IMG/VR virus record: IMGVR_UViG_3300032006_000088
Location: 1-23,510 of that record
DNA: 23,510 nt
From: a virus
Reading direction: 5' to 3' (one strand)
Shown in pieces: positions 14,058-21,800 of the stretch (positions are counted from its first letter, which is position 1; each line of letters opens with the position of its first letter). Below the pieces are notes generated by a model. The model saw only the letters and a list, made by a program, of their open reading frames with translations. It ran no database searches and was not told the origin of the DNA. Position numbers and translations under genes: made by a program.

Positions 14058-15126
14058 CTTTTTCACGCTTTCTTTCTATATAAGGTTTATTATCCTCTTT
14101 CTCTTCTTTTTCCTTTTCTAATGAAAAATCATCTTTTGATGTTTGTAAAACCCTAGGATCTTCAAAGCCAGTTTCATGTGGATTACCATATCTTGCATCT
14201 CCCTGACCCTGATCTTTTCTCAATTCTAGCCAATTTTCCCATGATTTGTCCTTCAAAGCCCTCCAATGTATAGGCTTATTTATGTGAGTTTGATAATTAT
14301 TGTCTTTATTTGGTGATTCTGCGTGTTCTTTCTGTGGAACTTTGTTTTTTTTCTCTAACCATTCTTCCCATGCTTTTTGTTTTATCTTTCTTTTCTTTTT
14401 ACGTGCTTCTATGGCTTCAGGTGTGTTGAATTCTTCTGCTTCCTTTGCATTGAATTCTGCATCTAGTTCTTTTTGTGTTTTTGGTACTACTCTTGTGCTA
14501 CCAGCCCCACTATGTTCATGTTCTGGGTCTTTTAAATATTGTAATTCTATACCTTTTGGAAGATTTTTAACATTTTCAGGCTTTAAGTAATTACTTGTAC
14601 TTCTACCTGTTTGTGTACTTCTACGCAGTTTTGTGCCTGTTACTGCTGGTTTCTCATCTCTTGTGTTTGCAAAATGACCTTTTATTCTTTTTGGTGCATT
14701 TGTTATATTCATCTGTGTTATATCACTAGCTGTGTCACCTTCTTTTTGTTGTGCCACATCAACTCCTTCAGTTCCACCCATAGCTTTTTCTAACCATATT
14801 TCCCATGATTTTTTCTTCTCTACTTCTTCTAATTCACCATCTGTTAATTCTTCCAAGTCTTCTTCTTCGTCCATAGCCTGATTTTTACCTTCTGTGGCTT
14901 CATATAATTTTATTTGGTCTTCTCCTTGATCTGCAATAAATTCTTTTTCTCTCTCCAATTCTGTTATACGTTTTGGGCTAAGTTTTGGTTTTGACATTTT
15001 TCTAGTTTTAGGAATACTTCGTCCTTTTCCACTTCTATTTGATACTTCTGCGATTTTTTCCTTCATAGCATCTAGTTTAGCTTGTGTTGCTCGTATCTCT
15101 GGATTTGATGAAGCCCTTTTTACCAT
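14050..15126 (-). CDS. Charged disordered protein with three WExWL motifs
   Basis: A 358-residue protein, rich in K, E and D and lacking long hydrophobic stretches. It holds three copies of a short aromatic element: SWEIWLEK (W108-L112), AWEEWLEK (W253-L257) and SWENWLEL (W296-L300), each preceded by lysines. Between them are coiled-coil-like segments and S/T/G-rich linkers. Repeated short amphipathic elements on a flexible chain suggest multivalent binding to one partner, for example capsid or portal subunits. It starts at ATG 15126 behind its own TATA box, 33 bases after the TerL stop, so the three charged genes form a separately controlled unit. Family unknown. Confidence 0.75.
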   Translation of the reverse strand: MVKRASSNPEIRATQAKLDAMKEKIAEVSNRSGKGRSIPKTRKMSKPKLSPKRITELEREKEFIADQGEDQIKLYEATEGKNQAMDEEEDLEELTDGELEEVEKKKSWEIWLEKAMGGTEGVDVAQQKEGDTASDITQMNITNAPKRIKGHFANTRDEKPAVTGTKLRRSTQTGRSTSNYLKPENVKNLPKGIELQYLKDPEHEHSGAGSTRVVPKTQKELDAEFNAKEAEEFNTPEAIEARKKKRKIKQKAWEEWLEKKNKVPQKEHAESPNKDNNYQTHINKPIHWRALKDKSWENWLELRKDQGQGDARYGNPHETGFEDPRVLQTSKDDFSLEKEKEEKEDNKPYIERKREKDE

Positions 15127-15140
15127 ATAAGCATTTGGTT

Positions 15141-15156
15141 GGTATAATATATAAAG
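15141..15156 (-). promoter_or_regulatory. TATA box for the charged-protein operon
   Basis: On the minus strand CTTTATATATTATACC lies 15-30 bases before the ATG at 15126, in the short gap after TerL. It would allow the three charged proteins to be made independently of, or more strongly than, TerL. Confidence 0.55.
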
Positions 15157-15159
15157 ATT

Positions 15160-16551
15160 TTAACCAAAAAGATGTTTTTGAAGGTGTTCTTTTATGTCCA
15201 TAACGTGCCATCCTCCACCACCTTGAACTGCTCTACAAGCCAAAACAAGGCTATCAGGATAATCATCATGCTCTTCTGATTTTATTTTCATTACGCCTGT
15301 TTCAGTATATTCTCTTCTTAAATAAGATAGTTGGTAAACTAATTTATTTATCTCTTTTAATTTGATTTTATGGTTTTCAAATAATAATCTCAAATTTTTA
15401 TACATCTCTGCTTTTTCTTGTAATGTAAAAACAACTCCTCTAACTGGAAGATCTCTCTCTCTTGCTAAATCAACAAGTCCACCACCCAAACCAGTTTCAT
15501 CTATAAATACACTCTCTACTTTATAATCTCTAACAAGATCTCCTATTCTGCCACAAACATCAACTACATTGGATTGTGCTTCTGCAATAACATCTTCAAC
15601 AAAAACAACCTCGTCTTCATCTACACCTATAACCGTGAAAACCGTTTCATCACGACCTGTTCGTGCAATATCAACTCCCATATAATAGTTAATCCTTCCT
15701 CTTGGTTTATAATCAACAATCGCTTCTTTTATTAAATTATTTGGTATAAGTGCATTACCTATATCTAGGAATTCTCCTTCAACCTCTTGAACATATTCAT
15801 CTCTTGTAAGCTTCTTTATTTCTTCTAAAAATGAAGGATCTTCTTGAATTAATGGAGAATCTGTAGATTTTACATGAAACTCTGTCCACATACCATCAGG
15901 GTTTGATGGTTTAGCATTTTGACAAGCTTCAAAAAAGTAACCTGATTTTGAAAACGGAGTTGATGTAAGCCATACTCTAGCGTGTGTAGCCATTCCAGAA
16001 GGTAAGAATGCTTTTAGAATACTTGATTTAATGAAAGAACATTCGTCAGCAATAATACAATGTGGTGAATAACCTCTAAGTGATACACCAGTTTCACCTG
16101 TTGCCCTAGTGATTATTTTTGACATACCTTTACCGTCAAGATAATTAACCCAAAGTTCTGATTGTGTGTTTCTTACTATATAGCCTTTTAAGAAATCATT
16201 ATTTATGACAAGACTTCTTATTCTATCAAACATGATTGTAGCCTGATTTTGTGTAGGTGCTGCGATAACTATTGTACATTCATCTTTTACTGTTTTAAGT
16301 TGTAATGGTGCAAAGAACGCAAAATGTATTGCTTTTACTGCTGTTGACATTGTTTTACCCACCTGTCTTCCACTACGATACACAATAAATCTATCTTTAC
16401 AGTTTACATATTTTTGATTGTAATCAAATAGTTTATGGTTAAGAAACACTTCACTAAATTTACTTGGATTTGTAGCACACTCAGCTATAACTTGCATAAA
16501 ATCTTTTCTTTCTTTTACCTCTTCATTTGTGGGTCTAACCAATGGTTTCAC
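15160..16551 (-). CDS. Terminase large subunit (packaging ATPase and nuclease)
   Basis: A 463-residue TerL, the motor that pumps viral DNA into the prohead and cuts concatemers. ATPase part: Walker A RSGRQVGKT (59-67), Walker B IIADE (166-170) and a coupling motif around TSTPF (196-200). RNase-H-like nuclease part: GVDIARTGRD (D294), VFIDETG (D351) and HDDYPDSLVLA (D430, D434), all acidic metal-binding residues present. The start is GTG at 16551, overlapping the zinc microprotein by 17 bases. Complete domains imply an active motor, which defines a tailed, HK97-type virus. In most tailed viruses the portal gene follows TerL; here three charged proteins follow instead. Confidence 0.95.
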   Translation of the reverse strand: MKPLVRPTNEEVKERKDFMQVIAECATNPSKFSEVFLNHKLFDYNQKYVNCKDRFIVYRSGRQVGKTMSTAVKAIHFAFFAPLQLKTVKDECTIVIAAPTQNQATIMFDRIRSLVINNDFLKGYIVRNTQSELWVNYLDGKGMSKIITRATGETGVSLRGYSPHCIIADECSFIKSSILKAFLPSGMATHARVWLTSTPFSKSGYFFEACQNAKPSNPDGMWTEFHVKSTDSPLIQEDPSFLEEIKKLTRDEYVQEVEGEFLDIGNALIPNNLIKEAIVDYKPRGRINYYMGVDIARTGRDETVFTVIGVDEDEVVFVEDVIAEAQSNVVDVCGRIGDLVRDYKVESVFIDETGLGGGLVDLARERDLPVRGVVFTLQEKAEMYKNLRLLFENHKIKLKEINKLVYQLSYLRREYTETGVMKIKSEEHDDYPDSLVLACRAVQGGGGWHVMDIKEHLQKHLFG

Positions 16552-16660
16552 CTGTTAGTTCTTTTATTTTTTTTTCATAATCATGGCAAATACACTTACA
16601 ATCAACAAACCACTCATCTTCGTGTTTATCTTCACACGCCAAACATCCTTTAAGAACCAT
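16535..16660 (-). CDS. Zinc-binding microprotein, 41 residues, CxCxCH type
   Basis: A 41-codon gene wedged between the 83-residue gene and TerL, overlapping both (11 and 17 bases). It holds C6-x2-C9, then D-C-K-C-I-C-H-D (C21, C23, C25, H26) and a helical tail (YEKKIKELTG). The C-x-C-x-C-H element recurs in the microprotein at 17448-17564. It is probably a metal-binding accessory of the packaging machinery, judged only by position. Confidence 0.65.
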   Translation of the reverse strand: MVLKGCLACEDKHEDEWFVDCKCICHDYEKKIKELTGETIG

Positions 16661-16889
16661 CTTCCACCCACACCCATTTGCCTTTATTATTGAGTCTTAT
16701 CGGCTTTTTTGGTTTCTTCTTATTAATAATTTGATTTAAAATCATAAGCTGGTTTGCCAACATATATGTTAATCTAGTCTTTTCAGAACCTTTAGAATCT
16801 TTCAATTTTTCCTCTATCTCACTAACAAGTTTACGCTGATATTCCTCTGGAGGTAAGACAAAATTTTCTCTTTTTAACCAACCAAACAT
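16650..16889 (-). CDS. Small basic helical protein upstream of TerL
   Basis: 79 residues from ATG 16889 (a GTG at 16901 would add four residues and overlap the upstream gene). It starts MFGWLKREN, contains a helical middle (EEYQRKLVSEIEEKLKD, then RLTYMLANQLMILNQIIN) and ends with PIRLNNKGKWVW. No family is recognised. It lies between the putative small terminase subunit and TerL, and a packaging or head-assembly role is suggested by position only. Confidence 0.65.
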   Translation of the reverse strand: MFGWLKRENFVLPPEEYQRKLVSEIEEKLKDSKGSEKTRLTYMLANQLMILNQIINKKKPKKPIRLNNKGKWVWVEDGS

Positions 16890-16890
16890 A

Positions 16891-17451
16891 TTAATCCCCA
16901 CTTCCTTGGGCTTTTATCTGCCTGAATATATTAGCAATATCACCCTCTTTATCATATTCTTGTTTTTCTGAAACAACTATTTTACTATTTAAATCATTTA
17001 TGGATTTTACTATATCCAACAATGTTTTAATTTCTGATTTTGTGTTTCTATCAGGTATATTACCGTCCATTTTGGCTTGTGTAAGAGCCATAAGAACATT
17101 TTCAAATGATATTTTTGCAATCATATCAATCATGGCTTTTAAATCTTCTGGATTCCTTGTGTCAAGCTCATTTATGAATTTTAGAAAGTCTTCTCTAATT
17201 GCACAAACAGCACCAGCTTCATATTTAGGGCATTTACCATTACCACCGTCTTCAATAGACCTATAGACACATTGATCACATAATGCAGGTATATTTGCTG
17301 CCTTGAAATGTTTTGTAGAGTTGAAAGGACTTACTGTTTTTCTTTTATCTTCTACGACTATGTTTTTGTTTCCGACAGGCTTTATCTTAAATAAATCTTC
17401 CTTTTTATCCATTATATAACAGTTATTTCCTTCATTATTAAAGTTTTTCAT
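16891..17451 (-). CDS. Putative small terminase subunit with a zinc site
   Basis: A 186-residue protein. After a disordered N-terminus comes a four-cysteine site: ALCDQC (C58, C61), then GKCPKYEAGAVC (C74, C83). The C-terminal half is helical, with KFINELDTRNPEDLKAMIDMIAKISFENVLMALTQAKMDG followed by a long coiled-coil-like segment (KTLLDIVKSINDLNSKI). Position just upstream of TerL, a nucleic-acid-binding zinc module and a helical oligomerisation region fit a small terminase subunit, but no sequence family is proven. The ATG at 17451 overlaps the upstream stop as ATGA; a second ATG at 17412 is possible. Confidence 0.65.
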   Translation of the reverse strand: MKNFNNEGNNCYIMDKKEDLFKIKPVGNKNIVVEDKRKTVSPFNSTKHFKAANIPALCDQCVYRSIEDGGNGKCPKYEAGAVCAIREDFLKFINELDTRNPEDLKAMIDMIAKISFENVLMALTQAKMDGNIPDRNTKSEIKTLLDIVKSINDLNSKIVVSEKQEYDKEGDIANIFRQIKAQGSGD

Positions 17452-17564
17452 TCACCGACAATTTTGTGACATAAACATTCACATTTTAGACTTAATCTAA
17501 CTTTTGGGCAATCTACATGATCATGTCTAACACATTCAGGTGAAACGTGTTTTATTCCGACCAT
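17448..17564 (-). CDS. Zinc-binding microprotein, 38 residues, CxCxCH type
   Basis: A 38-codon gene between the Fe-S nuclease and the putative TerS, overlapping both (13 and 4 bases). Potential ligands are C11, H14, H16, C19 and the C-terminal K-C28-E-C30-L-C32-H33. The C-x-C-x-C-H element is shared with the microprotein next to TerL (16535-16660). It is coupled to the next gene by an ATGA overlap. Confidence 0.65.
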   Translation of the reverse strand: MVGIKHVSPECVRHDHVDCPKVRLSLKCECLCHKIVGE

Positions 17565-18316
17565 TTTTCCCTATTATCTTCAAAACACTTTGTTGCAAAT
17601 GGACACATACCGTCACAAAGAAAACATTTTGTTCTTTCTGGGAGAATTTCTTTTGATAAAGAAGTTTTGATGATATTTGCCTTTTCTATAATATCAATTA
17701 ATGTTTCTTCTATTGGTTTTAGTTTAAAAGACATGACTACAGGTTTGTCTCTTGAGTCTTTTTCTATTCTATTTGAAATGTAAATAACACACCCAAATTC
17801 TGCATCAATATCATAGCATTTTTTTAAAAGAACTCTATATCTATTAATTTGATCTCTATGTGAGTCACTAACTTTTCCACTTGCTCTTCCAAAATAATCT
17901 ATAGAACCAGTCGTCTTTTTATCACAAATTATCCATTTTCCTCCAACTTTCATCAGGTCATCAATACTACCATAAATAATATCTAGTTGTCTTGGGTCAT
18001 CTTCTTTTATTTTTAATGCTTCTTCTCTTGTCAAAGATACATCTCTAACATAATCATATGCAAGAAATTTTTCATGGTTTTCTTCAGTTGCTAATTGTGA
18101 GTTTGAATGAACACATTGACCAAAATATAATGATTTGACATCTTCTGTAGAAGCACCTGTTTTTGGTTCAGTTTTATTATAAATAACATTTCTCATACAT
18201 GGTTTAATTATATCAGAAACGTGTATTTGACCTAACCTTTCGGTCTTCAAAGCATCCATTTGAGCCCTTCTAAACTCAAAATAAATTTCATTATTAATAT
18301 CTTCTAGCTTTAGCAT
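17552..18316 (-). CDS. Cas4/RecB-like Fe-S PD-(D/E)XK exonuclease
   Basis: A 254-residue nuclease of the Cas4/RecB-C group, which digests single-stranded DNA ends and carries a [4Fe-4S] cluster. Seen here: SDIIKPC with C40, FGQCVH with H70, YGSIDDLM with D119/D120, ICDKKT with D132 and K134 (the D-x-K core), DQINRY with Q156 and Y160, and the C-terminal cluster C231-x2-C234-x3-C238-x5-C244. All catalytic and cluster positions are present. It is the first gene after the palindromic promoter at 18334-18347, heading the packaging unit with TerS, TerL and two microproteins. That setting suggests processing of replication ends before packaging, not CRISPR adaptation: no cas1 or array is present. 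Confidence 0.85.
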   Translation of the reverse strand: MLKLEDINNEIYFEFRRAQMDALKTERLGQIHVSDIIKPCMRNVIYNKTEPKTGASTEDVKSLYFGQCVHSNSQLATEENHEKFLAYDYVRDVSLTREEALKIKEDDPRQLDIIYGSIDDLMKVGGKWIICDKKTTGSIDYFGRASGKVSDSHRDQINRYRVLLKKCYDIDAEFGCVIYISNRIEKDSRDKPVVMSFKLKPIEETLIDIIEKANIIKTSLSKEILPERTKCFLCDGMCPFATKCFEDNREKWSE

Positions 18317-18333
18317 GAAAATACTAAGTGAAT

Positions 18334-18347
18334 GCCTTATATAAGGC
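18334..18347 (-). promoter_or_regulatory. Palindromic TATA promoter of the packaging operon
   Basis: GCCTTATATAAGGC is a perfect 14-base palindrome centred 24 bases before the ATG at 18316, so it holds the TATA box of that leaderless gene. Its symmetry extends beyond the usual TATA box and could also form an operator for a dimeric regulator. Confidence 0.6.
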
Positions 18348-18350
18348 TAT

Positions 18351-18473
18351 CTACCCAACTGTGTTTGTACAATCGCAACCTTCAACGCTACATCCATTTG
18401 TGCCTTCATGGTCATGTATTCCATGTTCACAAATTTCACACGTTCCACTTGCAATTTTTACTATATCTGCCAT
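18351..18473 (-). CDS. Cys/His-rich microprotein, 40 residues
   Basis: A 40-codon gene with C12-x2-C15-E-H17, then H20, H22, C28, C33 and C35 (GCSVEGCDCTN), enough ligands for one or two zinc ions. Its ATG shares a base with the BppU-like gene's stop (TGATG), and a GAGGAG ribosome-binding site lies just upstream inside that gene. It ends before the palindromic promoter at 18334, so it closes the tail-protein operon. Function unknown. Confidence 0.65.
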   Translation of the reverse strand: MADIVKIASGTCEICEHGIHDHEGTNGCSVEGCDCTNTVG

Positions 18474-18826
18474 CAATAACTCTCCTCAATTACAAAGTTA
18501 AAAGTTTTCGTTTGTTCTGAAATAGCTCCACTATTATCTTTCAATTCAACTTCACCTGACCAATTTCCAGCATTTGCTATGACTGTATCTGAAGTTTGTA
18601 ATGTGTAAGTAATTATACCATTTGATCTGTCAGAGAATACAATATTACCATTTATAAGAAGTGTTCCATCTGGCTTCCAAACTTTCCATTTACCTGTATT
18701 ATAATTTACCGTGTTTGAAAGGTTTTTTGCTGTACCTGCATCATTTGTTATTGTTAATTGTAAACTAATCAAGCTACCAGCTTTTACTCTAAATTCCGTT
18801 GATCTTCCTACCATATTCATACTCAT
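18473..18826 (-). CDS. BppU-like baseplate/tail protein with an Ig-like domain
   Basis: A 117-residue all-beta protein. The layout, EFRVKAGSLISLQLTITND, a KNLSN segment, KWKVWKPDGTLLINGNI, SNGIITYTLQTSD, NAGNWSGEVELKD and a closing strand TFNFVIEES, follows the N-terminal Ig-like domain of phage baseplate upper proteins (BppU), which attach receptor-binding proteins to the tail tip. It starts immediately after the stop of the giant fibre gene, supporting a host-recognition module. ATG codons at 18826, 18820 and 18814 are all possible starts; the first is used. Confidence 0.75.
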   Translation of the reverse strand: MSMNMVGRSTEFRVKAGSLISLQLTITNDAGTAKNLSNTVNYNTGKWKVWKPDGTLLINGNIVFSDRSNGIITYTLQTSDTVIANAGNWSGEVELKDNSGAISEQTKTFNFVIEESY

Positions 18827-21800
18827 CTAATTTCCACCTTCTACATTCTCTTCCGTGTCCCCACTACTTATAGTTTGTGAACTATCTGAGGTAGAAGCAC
18901 TCTCACTTGTTATACCTGTGCTTGTAGATTGTGATGTTGCTTCAGTTGAAGATGTCTCTGAAGTCCAATATGTTCCCAAATTCTGAGTTTGAATTATTAC
19001 TGTATTATATAGGTCTTTAAAGAAACTCTGTGTGATACCAATACTTTCATTGACAAACTGTTTAATTACAAATATTCTTTCTCTAAATGACTCTATTCCA
19101 ATATTTTCACCTATGAACATTTGTCTTCCTCTAACAAATATACTACTAAATGTAATTCCAATGTTTTCACCGATCAATACTGAGATATGCTTGAATGATT
19201 TTATTACTTCTGTCACACCAACAGTTGATGCAATTAATTTGGTAATCGCCCTTGTGTATATTTTTGATTCTGTAACTCCTATAGTTGAAGAAACAAATGC
19301 TTGTCTTATTCTTGAAAATACTGCTAATGTTGTAATTCCAACTGTTTCAGTTTGAATCTTCTTAAATACTCTTGTCCATTCTTCTGAATGTGTAATTCCA
19401 AGATTTTCACTTACAAAGTGTTGTAATACACGAATTCTTCTTCTAAATGATTGAATACCAACAGTAGATGTATTGAATCTTTGTAATACAGCTAATCTGA
19501 TTAATGACTCTGTTAAACCTATCTGAGTATTTATTAGTTTTATTATTGCCTTTATTCTTTCTTTTGATTCTGTTAATCCAATAGATTCATCAATGAATTT
19601 ACCAATTACTTTCACTCTTTCCTTTATTTCAGTAATTCCAATAGTAGATGTAGTAAACTTTTGTAATACTCTTGCAATTTGAGTTGTTGTTGTTATACCG
19701 ACTGTTTCAACAAATACTCTTGTCCATAATTTGAAGAAGTTTTCTGTTACACCTAAACTCTCATTAACAAAGTGTTGTAATGCTCTTACTCTTTTCCTAA
19801 ATGACTGTATTCCAACAGTTGAATTATTAAAGACTTGTAAGACTCTTAATCTTAATTCGTCTTGAGTAACACCTATTGTGTTGTCTATGAATCTTTGTAA
19901 AACTCTTGTTCTTAATTTTGATTCGGTAATACCAATGGTTGACTCTTTGAATCTTTGTATGACTCTGTTTGATACTTCTAAATGTGTAATTCCAATGGTT
20001 TCAGTTACTACAATTCTTAATAATGTTCTAACTCTCTTTCTGAATGACTCTATTCCAACTATTGATGTGTGGAATATTTGTAATACTCTTGAGGTTTCTT
20101 CAGAGGAACTTATACCAATAGTTGATGTGTGTAATCTTGCTTTTACCATTGTTGTTATAAATTCAACTTTTGTTTGGAATATGCTAGTTTGGAATATACT
20201 TTGGAATAAGTCTATTGCACCAATCCTCATTGTTTCTGATATGAATTTAAGCCTACCTCTTATTGTTATACTTGAAGATGTTATTCTCATGTCTTCTGTA
20301 ATTCTTTTAACAAAATTCTTTGCTCTTATTCTGAAAGATTGAATACCAACTGTTGACTCATGGAATATTTGTAATACTCTAGCAAACTTTGGTTTGGTTG
20401 TTACACCAATATTGGATTGATGGAATTGTTTAAAGTCTAATGCTTTCTTTGAATCTGTAGCTATACCAACTGTGCTTGTTGCCAATACACCTAACACTCT
20501 TGAGAACTTTTGTGAAGAAGTAATACCAACTGTACTATCAATAACAGATTTAATTATTGTTCTAACTCTTCTTCTAAATGATTGTATTCCGACTGTTGAT
20601 TTATGGAACATTTGAAGTGTTCTTGCGAACAAGAATGATGTTGTAACACCAACTGTTTCTGTAAACACTCTTGTCCATAATTTGAAGAAGTTTTCTGTTA
20701 CGCCAACAGTTGACTCATGGAATTGTTTAAAGTCTTGTGCCTTCTTGGAAGAAGTGGCTATACCAACTGTGCTTGTTACAAAGTGTATTAATGTTCTAAC
20801 TCTCTTTCTGAATGATTGTATTCCTATTGTGGACTCATGGAACATTTGTAATGTTCTTGCAAACAGTTGTGTTGAAGTAATACCTACTGTGGTTTCAAGG
20901 AATCTTTGTAAGACTCTTGAGGACTTGAATGAAGTTGTAATTCCAATAGTGGTTTCAATGAACTTTTGGATAGTCTTTGAGAACAATGCATCAGTTGTAA
21001 TACCAACACTTTCTGTAAAGTATTCAAATAATCCCAATGTTCTTGCAGTTTCATGTCCTTTAAAGAATATTCGACCTTGGAATGTATTTCTTTGGAAAAG
21101 AGGATTTTTCTTTACTACATCAACGGTTTCATTAACAAAGTGTATTAATGTTCTAACTCTTTTCCTAAACGACTGTATTCCTACAGTTGATTCATGGAAC
21201 ATCTGTAATACTCTTACTCTCAACTCACTTTGAGTTATTCCTACTGTAGTTTCATGGAATCTTTGATAAACTGCTGTTCTAAATTTATCTTCTGTGTTTC
21301 CAATACTTTCCTCTATGAATTTATTAATTACTCTTACTCTACGTCTAAATGACTCTATACCAACAGTTGTAGAAATGAATTTTTGTATTACTTTTGAAGT
21401 TTCAAATGAGGTAGTTATACCAACACTTTCTGCAAAGAATCTTGCCCATAACTTAATGAATCCTTCTGTGTTTCCAATAGTTTCATCAATGAATTTTAAT
21501 AGGACTTTTGATCTAGTTCTAAATGAAGCCACACCTACAGTTTCAGTAAAGGCAACAACAAATCCTAAAACCACTTGTCGAGCTTCTGTAACACCAATCG
21601 TAGATGTGTTAAATCTGTTAAGAACTCTTGTCCAATTATATCCTTCCGTACTACCTATTGTTTCTGTTATGAATTTTAATAATACTCTTGCTCTCTTTCT
21701 AAACGATTGTATTCCAATAGATTCTTCAAATGCTTTAAATATAACCGAAGCTGTTTCTAAACTAGAAGTGATACCAATAGTATCATCTACAAATCTTACA

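Noticed and set aside
11278-14793. Plus-strand open frames opposite the charged-protein genes
   Set aside because: They are F/L/S-rich complements of lysine/glutamate codons with no start signals, so they are shadows of the real minus-strand genes.
17552-18316. Cas4-like nuclease as part of a CRISPR-Cas system
   Set aside because: No cas1, cas2, effector gene or repeat array is present; the neighbours are packaging and tail genes.
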